Of a stretch of 64,000 nt of DNA, positions 55,643 through 64,000 are shown one piece after another (positions within the stretch are counted from its first letter, which is position 1; every line of letters starts with the position of its first letter). A model generated the notes under the pieces. That model ran no database searches and was not told the origin of the DNA. It saw only the letters and a list, made by a program, of their open reading frames with translations. The DNA comes from Bacteroides clarus YIT 12056 (lineage in GTDB: Bacteria > Bacteroidota > Bacteroidia > Bacteroidales > Bacteroidaceae), in assembly GCF_900129655.1 (NCBI RefSeq), contig NZ_FQWK01000007.1:114637-178636 (forward strand), in the 5' to 3' direction. The translations under genes were made by a program, and so were the position numbers.

Positions 55643-57475
55643 ATGAAAAAGTTCCTATCAGCCCTCTGCGTGACGGCGCTGTCACTCCTTGTCTACGGAC
55701 AGGACGGCCATCCCTCTTCCATCTCCGGCAACCGGCGGAATTTCTCCTTTGCCTGGCTCACCGATGTTCATCTCAACTCTTTCGCCTACGCCGAAGACGA
55801 TTTACGGCAGGCCGTTGAGGATATCAATGCCAACCCCGATGTGGATTTCACCATTCTGAGCGGAGACGTGACGGAATTCGGCGATACAAAAGAGTTTCAA
55901 TTACTTGAGGAGATATTGAAAGGCTTCCGGAAACCCTACCTGCTGTTGCCCGGCAACCACGACGTGAACTGGAGCGAGAACGGATGTACGATGTTCGATA
56001 AGATATTCCGGGCGTCACATTTCTGCTATGACTGGCAGGGGGTGCGCTTCATCGGTTGCGGAGCAGGTCCGAGCCTGCGGATGGGACCGCCCCATATCCC
56101 GCGTGAGGAAATCCTCTGGCTCGACTCCGTATACAATGCCACACCTGCGGCGCAACCCGTCATTTTCGTCAATCACTTCCCGCTGAACGCCGATTTAAGC
56201 AATTGCCGGGAAGTTCTTCGGATTCTTAAGACACGCAATACGCAGGCCGTACTCGCCGGACACCTGCACGTCAACCGCTCATACGATGCCGACGGCATTC
56301 CGGGAGTGATAGGACGCTCTTCCCTCAGACGGAAAGACCCGATAAGCGGATATAACCTGGTAAGCCTGAAGGGGGATACCCTGCTGTTCCGCGAACGCAT
56401 CATCAAGACGGAAACCCGCCCGGCATGGGACACTATCGTCTTTCATCCCGCCATCCGGGAAGTATGGACTGTCAAGGATGTTACGGATATCGCTTCGCAA
56501 GGAAGCATAGACGGCAACCTGTACATCTATACCAATACCGCCGGAGTGGTTCGTGCGCTGGACGCCGACAGCGGAAAAACCTTATGGAAGTACCGCACCG
56601 GGAATAAGATATTCTCCGCTCCTTTCATTACTCCGCAACTGGTAATCGTTTCTTCCTGCGACGGCTGTGTCTACGCCCTGAACAGACAGGACGGAAGCAT
56701 GCGCTGGAAATACGATACCGGCTACCCGATTGTAGCCTGCCCTGCGGTAGCGGATGATACCGTCTATATCGGCAGCAGCAACGGGAAGTTTTATTCCATC
56801 AATCCGGCGGACGGTACGGTCAACTGGATTTGCGAGGGATTGAAAGGGTATATCGAATCACGCCCCGCCACAGACCGGGAACGGGTTTATATAGGTACGT
56901 GGGGAGCAATGTTCTATGCCATCGACCGGAAAACGGGAAAGAAAGTCTGGGAATTCGACACCCGACGCGGCAGATACTTTTCACCGGGAGCCTGCTGGCC
57001 GGTAGTTCTTCCATACACCGCAAACGGCGGAAAGCAACAGGAACAGGTTATCGTACTCAGTTCCGACTATTTCGTACGCGCTTTCCAGCCGTCGACAGGA
57101 GAGATTCTCTGGGCTTCGGACGAAGCCAAAGGGCGCGAATCGCTCGGTTTCTCACCGGACGGAAAGACGATGTATATCAAAGGCATCAAGAACAACATCA
57201 CCGCGGCAGATATTTCAAAAGGCGTTTACACACCGCTTTGGAATACCGCAATGCCTTACGAAAGCAACTTTATCCCTACCCGTATGGAGACGACGGAACA
57301 ATACGTGTTCATTCCCACGGAGTTCGGGGTTGTCCACGCCGTACGAACCGACGGAAGCGGAATATCCTGGCAGTGGAAAGTGGCTCATTCGGCAGTCACC
57401 TCCTTGAAGAACGCAGGAGAAAGGCGACTGATTGTCATGACGATGGACGGAACGGTTACCTGTCTCAAATACTGA
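55643..57475 (+). CDS. Secreted calcineurin-like phosphoesterase fused to a PQQ-type beta-propeller, second copy
   Basis: 610 residues from ATG 55,643 (MKKFLSALCVTALSLLVYGQ signal); an in-frame TTG at 55,616 lies inside the promoter box and is rejected. Metal-site motifs: WLTDVHLN, LSGDVTEFGD, LPGNHDVNWSENG, VNHFPLN and AGHLHVN. Propeller repeats: TLWKYRTG, MRWKYDTG, VNWICEG, KVWEFDT. Same architecture and length as 19,900-21,774. Here the gene follows the glucan enzymes but has its own promoter. It ends 5 bases from the convergent receptor gene. Substrate unknown. Confidence 0.82.
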   Translation: MKKFLSALCVTALSLLVYGQDGHPSSISGNRRNFSFAWLTDVHLNSFAYAEDDLRQAVEDINANPDVDFTILSGDVTEFGDTKEFQLLEEILKGFRKPYLLLPGNHDVNWSENGCTMFDKIFRASHFCYDWQGVRFIGCGAGPSLRMGPPHIPREEILWLDSVYNATPAAQPVIFVNHFPLNADLSNCREVLRILKTRNTQAVLAGHLHVNRSYDADGIPGVIGRSSLRRKDPISGYNLVSLKGDTLLFRERIIKTETRPAWDTIVFHPAIREVWTVKDVTDIASQGSIDGNLYIYTNTAGVVRALDADSGKTLWKYRTGNKIFSAPFITPQLVIVSSCDGCVYALNRQDGSMRWKYDTGYPIVACPAVADDTVYIGSSNGKFYSINPADGTVNWICEGLKGYIESRPATDRERVYIGTWGAMFYAIDRKTGKKVWEFDTRRGRYFSPGACWPVVLPYTANGGKQQEQVIVLSSDYFVRAFQPSTGEILWASDEAKGRESLGFSPDGKTMYIKGIKNNITAADISKGVYTPLWNTAMPYESNFIPTRMETTEQYVFIPTEFGVVHAVRTDGSGISWQWKVAHSAVTSLKNAGERRLIVMTMDGTVTCLKY

Positions 57476-57480
57476 GTCTT

Positions 57481-60009
57481 CTACCTGTCGCCACCACCGC
57501 CGCCGTTGCCCTTTACATCATCATTGCTGATGGAACGGGCAGCCTTCTTGACGCTGGCCTTCAGTTCTCCGATACGGTAGCTGACGCTGACGCCGAAACG
57601 TTGGCGGCTGTATTTGCTCCAGCTCTCCTGCATGAAACCGGTACCTTCCAGTGTATCGGTGTTGTTCATGTACTTCTTAAAGAAGTTGCTGGCGAAAGCG
57701 GAGAGGGTCAGACGCTTGTCGAAGAAAGACTTGTTCACGCTCAGCCCGTAATCGAAGTAACTGCTTCCTTTACCCTGCAACATAACCCAGGGTGTCTGGC
57801 CGAACACGTTCAGACTGATGCGCCAGTCATGGGGCAGGGTCTGTTGCGCGCCGCCGTAAGCGAACAGGTTCCAACCGTCATTCTTGAGACCGTTGGCGCC
57901 TTCCATATACGAGTAACTGCCGTAAACATTGGCGTAAATACGGGTATTGGATGTAGCATTCCAATTGATATATCCGCTTAAACCGGCGTATTTGGTCTTG
58001 CCTATATTCTGATAAGTGGAGTAAAGCACTTCCTTGCCGGTCGTTTCTTTCAGTCCCTCAATGTCTGTATCGGGAACCATCTCGGAGATACGCTCGATGC
58101 TGTTGTTGGTGAATGAGTAGCGCAGCGAAAGATTGATATTGAACTTCTGCGTAAAGTTACTGTAACTCAAATTGAACGCATGGCTTTTCTCGCTGTCCAG
58201 ATTGGGATTACCCTGTGTGATATTGGTGGGATTGCTGTCATTGAGATAAGGATTCAGGTACCAGATGCCCGGACGGTAAATGCGCATGTTATAGCCGAAA
58301 CGCAAGTTGGACATATCCGTCAGCTTCCAGCCGATGCTGGCGGAAGGGACTACATCGTCAAAGTCTTTCTTGAAGTTCTCGCCTCTGCCCAAAAGGTATT
58401 TCACATTCTGTATGGTATGCTCGTAGCGTACGCCCAGTCTGCCGGACAGCTTTTTTACCTTCAAAGAATAACCGGCATAGGCAGCCAGGATGTCATTCAA
58501 GTGCTTGTAGTGCGAACTATGGTCTTCATCGAATTCATAATCGGCTTGCTGCCCTGCGCCACGCTGAAAGCGGTCGTCCTCGGAACTGTTGTTGCGAAGG
58601 ATATATTTAGCTCCGGCCTCAATGGTGTGCATCTTGCCGACAGGAGTAGTATAATCCGCCTGTAAGGTGTGTTCCGTGGTGCTTTGCGAACCGTCATTAT
58701 GCTGGTCGAGCATACGTCTCATAAAGTCTTGCCAGTCCGGAGCCACCTTGTCCATATCATACTCATAGCCGGAATAGGAATCCGAGGTCTGCGGACGGGT
58801 GTTAATCTTATAGGAGAACGTAAGCATACGCTCTTTCACATGGAACAGGCGCTGATAGTCGATGCCGCCGTCAATGGAATACCAGGAGCTCTTACTGTGG
58901 TTGTCGGAAATATAGCTGTACAGCTCGTCGGCGGTACCGGGAAGTGTGGCCGACGCATCGGTTTCCCCGTTACTTTTGTTCTTGCCGCCCCAAAGGCCGA
59001 AGGACATGGTTACCAGACGCAATGTATCGATTTCATAGCTGGCTTCCATGCTGCCGGACTGGAAATTACCGTTTCCTTTGCTCGTTCCGCTATAATCCAG
59101 GTCGGACGAACCGCTGTCCGTTTCACCGACCGTACGCCGGTTGCCACCGGAATAGCTGCGAGGCTGGTTGTTATAATTGTAATTGTAGCGGGCGCTGAAA
59201 GTCAGTTTGCCGCTCTTTACCGTACCGAATACGCCGCCACCGGCGCCACGGTTACTTACATTACCGCTGAACGTGGCCGTATAGCCTTCCAGACCGCCGC
59301 CTACGGTGACAATGTTCAGGATACCCCCGACACCCTCCGCATCGTACTTGGCGCCGGGATTGGTAATGACTTCGATATGTTTGATGGAGTTGGCGGGCAT
59401 ACTTTTCAAAACATCCGTCGGGTTATTGCTCATCATATTGTTGGGCTTGCCGTTGACATATACCTTGAAACTGCTACTGCCGTTCACTTTGATGTTATCT
59501 TCACCGTCTACCGTTACAAGGGGTACTTTACGCAGCATCTCAAGAACAGAGTTCGATTTGGAATCAGGGTCATCCTGTATGTTATACTCTATCTTATCGA
59601 TATCGGCCTTTACCAGAGGCTTCTGCGCCACGACTTCCACCTGCCCCAGTTCGTTGGAAGCATCCGTAATGTAGATAGTGCCGAAATCCACCAGTTTCTC
59701 TCCCGGTTTTACGGAGAAGTTCTTTACGATGCCGCTCCGCCCCACCGAAGAAATCGTCATGATGAAGTTTCCTTTGTTACCGGGCACTTTCTCCTGAAAC
59801 TGTCCTTTCATGTCCGTTACCAGCATCTTAACGGCATGTGCAGGCGCTTCTTTCTTTACAATCCTGATAGTGGCATAAGGCTCTCCTTCCTGAGTTAACG
59901 AGTCGAGCAGGATTCCCTTAATTTGAAAAGAAGAGTTTGTCGCATTTTGTGCGGTCGCTCCGACAGCCATAAAGAATATCGTCAGCAACACAGCCCATTT
60001 GGTTTTCAT
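57481..60009 (-). CDS. TonB-dependent receptor, outer-membrane beta-barrel family (PF14905 type)
   Basis: 842 residues, signal MKTKWAVLLTIFFMAVGATAQ. A CarboxypepD-regulatory-like domain (FQIKGILLDSLTQEGEPYATI), plug with VEMLRKVPLV-like SVLEMLRKVPLVTVDGEDNIKV, VYVNGKPNNMMSNN and IEVITNPGAKYDAEGVGGILN (the usual signature), then a barrel. No SusD partner adjacent. The tail ends with an unusual Gly run (GNGGGGGDR) after a basic stretch. Ligand unknown; this group includes receptors for siderophores, peptides and stress-related cargo. It has its own promoter. Confidence 0.88.
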   Translation of the reverse strand: MKTKWAVLLTIFFMAVGATAQNATNSSFQIKGILLDSLTQEGEPYATIRIVKKEAPAHAVKMLVTDMKGQFQEKVPGNKGNFIMTISSVGRSGIVKNFSVKPGEKLVDFGTIYITDASNELGQVEVVAQKPLVKADIDKIEYNIQDDPDSKSNSVLEMLRKVPLVTVDGEDNIKVNGSSSFKVYVNGKPNNMMSNNPTDVLKSMPANSIKHIEVITNPGAKYDAEGVGGILNIVTVGGGLEGYTATFSGNVSNRGAGGGVFGTVKSGKLTFSARYNYNYNNQPRSYSGGNRRTVGETDSGSSDLDYSGTSKGNGNFQSGSMEASYEIDTLRLVTMSFGLWGGKNKSNGETDASATLPGTADELYSYISDNHSKSSWYSIDGGIDYQRLFHVKERMLTFSYKINTRPQTSDSYSGYEYDMDKVAPDWQDFMRRMLDQHNDGSQSTTEHTLQADYTTPVGKMHTIEAGAKYILRNNSSEDDRFQRGAGQQADYEFDEDHSSHYKHLNDILAAYAGYSLKVKKLSGRLGVRYEHTIQNVKYLLGRGENFKKDFDDVVPSASIGWKLTDMSNLRFGYNMRIYRPGIWYLNPYLNDSNPTNITQGNPNLDSEKSHAFNLSYSNFTQKFNINLSLRYSFTNNSIERISEMVPDTDIEGLKETTGKEVLYSTYQNIGKTKYAGLSGYINWNATSNTRIYANVYGSYSYMEGANGLKNDGWNLFAYGGAQQTLPHDWRISLNVFGQTPWVMLQGKGSSYFDYGLSVNKSFFDKRLTLSAFASNFFKKYMNNTDTLEGTGFMQESWSKYSRQRFGVSVSYRIGELKASVKKAARSISNDDVKGNGGGGGDR

Positions 60010-60086
60010 GGTGTTCCCCTGTTTTAGTCAGTACTATTGTTCGTATTAGCGGTGGTTTTATCCACCTTTTGTCACGATGGATTAGG

Positions 60087-60094
60087 CAAAAATA
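60087..60094 (-). promoter_or_regulatory. -7 promoter box of the PF14905 receptor gene
   Basis: TATTTTTG on the minus strand, 78 bases upstream of the start codon; fits TAnnTTTG. Confidence 0.5.
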
Positions 60095-60152
60095 GGGCAT
60101 TCTTCGGCATTTATCGGAACACCGGAGTTAAAAAAGCGAAAAGTCTGTTGAT

Positions 60153-61448
60153 TTACAGGAAGTAAAAGAATAACAGCAGAAGCACATTGGCAACTATGAC
60201 GCATCCGAAGCCGCCCAATATCCACGAGCGCAACGAACTCTTCTTACCGGAGAAAAAGAGTGCGTAACACATATTGACGGCGATATTACTTACTATCGCC
60301 TGCATACTGCAAGCCGTTATCAGCGAAACAGGCACGCTGCCCGTACCTTGCAGAAGATTCAGAATGAACGGGGTGATGTCGCTGAAACCGGAAACAAAGG
60401 AGAGTAAGGTCAGTCCGCCCTTACCGGCATATATCAGCGTATAATGGGTGGCTATCGTAAATACCACAAAAAGTACGGCAAAAATAAGCGCTACCTTAAA
60501 TTCCAGCGGGTTACTGCCGTCCTCGTCTTCATCGGTCGCTCCCGATACGGCGGGACGCTTCCACTTGGAATGCAGGAACCAGGCTGCTCCGGCGGAAACA
60601 GCGGACATAATCAGCAGATAGGGATAGATAACCGTCAAGGTAGCTACGCTGAATATGCCGATCAGTATCAGGAACCGCAAGAACATCATACTGACCGCCA
60701 GCAACATGGCGGCCACATATTCGGGCGCTTCCTGAGGTGACGCCTTACGGCTTTTACGCGCCAGCACGGATATGGTGGCGGTACTGCTGTACAACCCGCC
60801 GACAATACCGGATACCAAAATGCCGGATTCACGAAAGACGTATCTCTTCAGCAGATAAGAAAGATAGGAAATACCGGAAACCACTACCGTAGCGAGCCAT
60901 ATACCATAAGGCGTAAGGTTGACGTCCGGTATCAGATTTTCGTTGGGCAGCATCGGAAGTATGATACCGCTAATGGCCAGGAACTTGGCGAGCGTAATCA
61001 TTTCGTCGTTCTTCATCCGCTGCGCCAGTTCGGTGAATGTATGTTTCAACTCCGTAAAGAGCAACACGGTCACAATCACCATTACATAAAACCAAGAGGG
61101 CTGCGTAGCGACAATAGGCGCAATGCAATACGTGATGAGCGCAATGACAATGGTGGTAACCCCGAACACGTGGAACTGGGCTTGCTTGACGTAATAGTTC
61201 AAGGCAAGCAACACTCCCAAGACAGCCCCGCCACCCATAAACAGGCGGTAGTCCACCGGATCGAGAATATAGAGGAGATAACCCAGAATGCCGATAAAAG
61301 TAAAGGTACGGTCTGTACCGAACAAGGTGGTCTCCCCTTCGCGTTTCAAACTGATACGTCGCAAGGAAAGGCCTATAAGCAAAGAAAACACCGTCACCAA
61401 AATAAAAGTGACGAGTTCTTCCGGCAGGTATTGATATAGTTTCTCCAT
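60153..61448 (-). CDS. MgtC/SapB-DUF4010 integral membrane protein
   Basis: 431 residues with about 12 hydrophobic helices. The N-terminal third matches the MgtC/SapB-like core (FSLLIGLSLRRISLKREG, RTFTFIGILGYLLYIL), the rest DUF4010 (GIWLATVVVSGISYLSYLLKRY, GLYSSTATISVLARKS). A role in cation or small-molecule homeostasis is presumed for the family; no specific substrate is known. It lies 32 bases downstream of the CYTH gene on the same strand, so they are probably co-transcribed. Confidence 0.85.
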   Translation of the reverse strand: MEKLYQYLPEELVTFILVTVFSLLIGLSLRRISLKREGETTLFGTDRTFTFIGILGYLLYILDPVDYRLFMGGGAVLGVLLALNYYVKQAQFHVFGVTTIVIALITYCIAPIVATQPSWFYVMVIVTVLLFTELKHTFTELAQRMKNDEMITLAKFLAISGIILPMLPNENLIPDVNLTPYGIWLATVVVSGISYLSYLLKRYVFRESGILVSGIVGGLYSSTATISVLARKSRKASPQEAPEYVAAMLLAVSMMFLRFLILIGIFSVATLTVIYPYLLIMSAVSAGAAWFLHSKWKRPAVSGATDEDEDGSNPLEFKVALIFAVLFVVFTIATHYTLIYAGKGGLTLLSFVSGFSDITPFILNLLQGTGSVPVSLITACSMQAIVSNIAVNMCYALFFSGKKSSLRSWILGGFGCVIVANVLLLLFFYFL

Positions 61449-61480
61449 ATACGAATTAACAATTACGGGACGCGATTAGT

Positions 61481-61951
61481 TTACTTCCATTCCTTAAACG
61501 GACGCTTCATCAACTGTGAATTGTAATAACGAATATCTCCCGTTACTTCCTGCCCGATAAAGTCCGGCTTCTCAAAAGGCTCGTTCTCCGAGGAAAGCTC
61601 TACTTCGGCAATTACCAACCCTTCATTCTCTCCATAGAACTCGTCTACCTCAAAAACATGGTTTCCACTGCGTACCAGATAACGGGTTTTATCAATAATG
61701 CCCGGTTCGCACAGTTTCATCAACTCCCCGGCCTCGGCCAAAGGAATCTCTTTCTCCCATTCGTAACGGCTGATTCCGGATGTATCGGATGCCCCCTTGA
61801 TGGTAAGGTACCCCTGCCCGCCGCGTATACGTACTCTTACCGTCCGTCCGCGCGCGCTACTGATATATCCCTGAATGATGCGGTTCTGCGCGTATGCTTG
61901 CGACTTATACTCTCCTTTTACGAGAAACTTCCGTTCTATCTCCTGCGGCAT
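61481..61951 (-). CDS. CYTH-domain protein (triphosphate tunnel family)
   Basis: 156 residues, a single CYTH domain. The family signature EIERKFLVKGEY is at 4-15, followed by the basic and acidic tunnel residues: TVRVRIRGGQGYLTIKG, YEWEKEIPL, KTRYLVRSGNHVFEVDEFYG and LVIAEVELSSENEPF. Single-domain bacterial CYTH proteins usually hydrolyse tripolyphosphate or other triphosphates with a divalent metal; adenylate cyclase activity is rarer. Begins 12 bases after the small membrane protein stop. Confidence 0.92.
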   Translation of the reverse strand: MPQEIERKFLVKGEYKSQAYAQNRIIQGYISSARGRTVRVRIRGGQGYLTIKGASDTSGISRYEWEKEIPLAEAGELMKLCEPGIIDKTRYLVRSGNHVFEVDEFYGENEGLVIAEVELSSENEPFEKPDFIGQEVTGDIRYYNSQLMKRPFKEWK

Positions 61952-61963
61952 ATTTATCTTTAA

Positions 61964-62098
61964 TTAGCCCAAGAAGGAATAACCAACCAACATGGCAACT
62001 ACCAATACCAAAGCGGCAACTCCGATAATCAGCAGTACTTTCTTGGCTTGTTGTTCTTCTTTCCGGCTGTGCATTACTTTCTTTTTACTCTTTCCCAT
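61964..62098 (-). CDS. 44-residue single-span membrane protein
   Basis: A short gene: MGKSKKKVMHSRKEEQQAKK, then the hydrophobic span VLLIIGVAALVLVVAMLVGY and SFLG, stop at 61,964. A strongly basic N-terminus and one 20-residue helix predict an inner-membrane protein with the N-terminus inside. It is 12 bases from the CYTH gene on the same strand, with clean codon structure. No known function; context suggests co-expression with the CYTH and DUF4010 proteins. Confidence 0.75.
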   Translation of the reverse strand: MGKSKKKVMHSRKEEQQAKKVLLIIGVAALVLVVAMLVGYSFLG

Positions 62099-62180
62099 GG
62101 TGTTTCTTTAGTTTAAAGTTCAACGATAAACAAAGTAAAAGGAAATTCGGGAAGTTTGCAAGCATTTATAAAAGAAAAAA

Positions 62181-62290
62181 GCGGTAAGTTAACATCATTG
62201 ATTATATGATGTTAACTTACCGCATATACGATATTAACTTGTTACCCGCAACCCGGTTAACTTGTTCCGGTCAATGATGTTAACCTGCCG
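62181..62290. repeat. TTAAC-core array (22-23-bp period) with a perfect 18-bp hairpin
   Basis: Perfect arms 62,181-62,198 and 62,206-62,223 (GCGGTAAGTTAACATCAT with its complement; 7-nt loop). Further TTAAC cores follow at 62,234, 62,257 and 62,280 after the one at 62,212, spaced 22-23 bases. It lies between prfB and the 44-residue gene on the minus strand. The lack of a T-run argues against a simple terminator. Confidence 0.8.
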
Positions 62291-62295
62291 AAGGA

Positions 62296-63414
62296 CTAAA
62301 TGTTGTCTCCGCCCGCAAACTCCATCAGGTAAGCTTTGACGAAACCGTCTATCTTACCGTCCATTACTCCGTTTACATCCGAAGTCTGGAAATTGGTACG
62401 GTGGTCTTTCACGCGGCGGTCGTCGAACACGTAGCTGCGGATTTGCGATCCCCACTCGATTTTCTTCTTACCGGCTTCCACCTTTGCCTGTTCCGCCATA
62501 CGGTGTTGAAGTTCCTTATCGTATAGGATAGAGCGCAACTGACGCATCGCATTCTCGCGATTCTTAGGCTGGTCGCGCGTTTCGGTATTTTCAATCAGGA
62601 TTTCCTCTTCCTCGCCTGTATAAGGGTCTTTGAACTGATAGCGCAGACGCACGCCGGATTCCACCTTATTTACATTCTGTCCACCGGCACCGCTGGAACG
62701 GAAAGTATCCCAAGAGATACGCGCCTGTTCGATATTCACTTCAATCGTATCATCTACCAGCGGAGTAACGAAAACAGACGCGAAAGATGTCATACGCTTA
62801 CCCTGGGCATTATAGGGAGATACACGCACCAGACGGTGTACACCGTTCTCACCTTTCAGATAGCCGTAAGCATAATCACCCGCTATCTCAATGGTACAAG
62901 CCTTGATTCCGGCCTCATCGCCTTCCTGCAAGTTGGCGATGGTCGCCTTATATCCATGAGTTTCGGCATATCGCAGATACATACGCATCAACATGCTTGC
63001 CCAATCCTGGCTTTCCGTACCGCCGGCGCCCGAATTGATTTTCAGTACGCAGTCCATCTGGTCGGCTTCCTCACGAAGCATATTCTTGAGTTCAAGAGCT
63101 TCTACGGCGGCAGACGCTTTTGCATAGGCTTCATCCACCTCTTCTTCCGTTACCAGCTCATCCTTGTAGAAATCGAATGCAAGTTGCAGTTCGTCCGCCA
63201 TAACCTTGACTTCATTATAGCCGGAAATCCATTGCTGCAAACCTTTTACTTTCTTCATCTGTGCTTCGGCTGCTTTCTGGTCATCCCAAAACCCCGGAGC
63301 CTGGGTGCGCAATTGTTCCTCTTCGACTTGTATTTTCTTTCCTTCAATGTCCAGATAGCGGTTCAACGCTTCGGTACGTTCCTTGATATCTTTCAGTTGT
63401 TCAATGGTAATCAT
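62296..63414 (-). CDS. prfB: Peptide chain release factor 2
   Basis: 372 residues, full length. Contains the codon-recognition tripeptide region LVRVSPYNAQGKRMTSFASVF (SPY where E. coli has SPF) and the catalytic GGQ in SSGAGGQNVNKV. It releases peptides at UGA and UAA. The reading frame is uninterrupted from ATG 63,414: where most bacteria carry the CTT-TGA-C programmed +1 frameshift (after RYL), this gene reads CTG-GAC (RYLDIEGKK). Promoter TATCTTTG lies just upstream. Confidence 0.97.
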   Translation of the reverse strand: MITIEQLKDIKERTEALNRYLDIEGKKIQVEEEQLRTQAPGFWDDQKAAEAQMKKVKGLQQWISGYNEVKVMADELQLAFDFYKDELVTEEEVDEAYAKASAAVEALELKNMLREEADQMDCVLKINSGAGGTESQDWASMLMRMYLRYAETHGYKATIANLQEGDEAGIKACTIEIAGDYAYGYLKGENGVHRLVRVSPYNAQGKRMTSFASVFVTPLVDDTIEVNIEQARISWDTFRSSGAGGQNVNKVESGVRLRYQFKDPYTGEEEEILIENTETRDQPKNRENAMRQLRSILYDKELQHRMAEQAKVEAGKKKIEWGSQIRSYVFDDRRVKDHRTNFQTSDVNGVMDGKIDGFVKAYLMEFAGGDNI

Positions 63415-63442
63415 ATGCTTTCAATTCTATCTTTTCGGAGCG

Positions 63443-63450
63443 CAAAGATA
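63443..63450 (-). promoter_or_regulatory. -7 promoter box of prfB
   Basis: TATCTTTG on the minus strand, 29 bases upstream of the start codon. Confidence 0.65.
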
Positions 63451-64000
63451 GTGCAAAAGTCTGAAAAAATCGCATAAACCCGTCCCTTTAGCGGAATAAC
63501 CTGAAAAGAGAAGTTTCAAACATGGCCGGTATTGCAATAGTCATCATCTGGAACTTCGGCATTACCTAAACACCCTCTTTCCTCTGTTTTGCATCTTCGT
63601 CCTTTTACTGCTTGTCCCGACAGTCTGTTGTTAGCTCGTTTCCTCATGTTACTTATGACACGGAGATAGGAGTGCAGCTGAATTTACCATCATGTCTTTC
63701 ATTACTTTCAAGCTATCGTTTTTTATTCCTTCTTATTTTAGAACTTTGATATGGCAAAGATGTTGAATCGTCAACTGAAAACCGGTTGAATGATATCCAT
63801 ATTGTGACTATATACCGGCAAGGCTGTCAGTTATTATTAATTATTAAACATAAAATAAGATTATCATAAAAAACAACTTTATCACTAGGTACTAAAGACT
63901 GGGATATGGTTGTTTTGTGACATTCCGTCTGCTCTTGCATGGTTATTTGGAGAATAGCAATATACCCGTTGCTTCGCCTTTTTGGAAATGGATGTTGTAA
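63451..64000. other. Intergenic stretch with no recognisable gene
   Basis: About 550 bases. Both strands carry only very short open frames (longest noticed about 25 codons) with no family resemblance. Rather A/T-rich towards 63,820-63,890. No tRNA, terminator hairpin or consensus promoter was recognised. It may be the leader or 3' region of a gene outside the window. Confidence 0.5.

Noticed and set aside
56830..57981. A 383-codon plus-strand frame crossing the end of the calcineurin/PQQ gene and the receptor gene
   Set aside because: It runs through two real genes in other frames and has low-complexity Arg-rich sequence.
58669..59898. A 409-codon frame antisense to the PF14905 receptor
   Set aside because: Complement of a well-supported TonB-dependent receptor.

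Overview
The window looks like chromosomal DNA of a Bacteroides-type Bacteroidales. The evidence is three SusC/SusD pairs, Bacteroidetes promoters (-7 box TAnnTTTG, most often TATCTTTG, sometimes with a -33 TTTG), weak or absent Shine-Dalgarno sites, many SPI/SPII signal peptides, and Bacteroides families such as DUF1343, DUF4922, DUF3316 and PF14905 receptors. No species is assigned. No phage, integrase, transposase gene or CRISPR was seen.

Region 1 (about 1-35,950) is best read as a peptidoglycan / N-acetylmuramic acid (MurNAc) scavenging locus. On the left, on the minus strand, are a BadF-type sugar kinase, a SusC/SusD pair and a partial secreted protein. Divergent to these is a second SusC/SusD pair. 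The two susC genes share a ~195-nt leader that is still alignable up to the start codon. Then come a minus-strand family-10-like glycosyl hydrolase (DigH-like) and a long plus-strand series: NamZ-like exo-muramidase, Na+/solute symporter, amidase with a golvesin-like domain, calcineurin/PQQ protein, GT2 glycosyltransferase, DUF4922 HIT-like protein, SpoIID/LytB protein, AmpG-like permease, a second NamZ-like protein, a FAD/Fe-S D-lactate dehydrogenase-like protein, a MurT/NagX-like membrane protein, a MurK-like kinase, MurQ, and a serine hydrolase-SGNH fusion. The inferred flow is: outer-membrane capture, periplasmic removal of peptides, O-acetyl groups and terminal MurNAc, uptake, phosphorylation, MurQ ether cleavage to GlcNAc-6-P and D-lactate, and D-lactate oxidation.

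Region 2 (36,000-46,400) is mostly housekeeping: FKBP isomerase and glyS (minus), an SMP-30/PL6 pair, a GyrA/ParC-type topoisomerase subunit, a DUF3316-like protein, an S41 peptidase lipoprotein, and tRNA-Leu(UAG) with a strong promoter and terminator.

Region 3 (46,500-57,480) is a second utilisation locus: susC, susD, GH3, a GH144-like 'glucoamylase' family protein and a second calcineurin/PQQ protein. The GH3 + GH144 pairing suggests beta-1,2-glucan.

Region 4 (57,480-63,450, all minus) holds a PF14905 TonB-dependent receptor, an MgtC/DUF4010 membrane protein, a CYTH protein, an unlisted-size 44-residue membrane protein and prfB (RF2) without the usual programmed frameshift. The last ~550 bases have no recognisable gene.

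Noncoding DNA is unusually structured. Three intergenic arrays have units spaced about 22 bp but with different core sequences (6929-7012, 53,982-54,109, 62,181-62,290). There is also a ~197-bp REP-like palindrome (51,279-51,475), a ~12-bp A/T-rich array before the GH3 gene, and no recognisable transcription regulator anywhere in the window.
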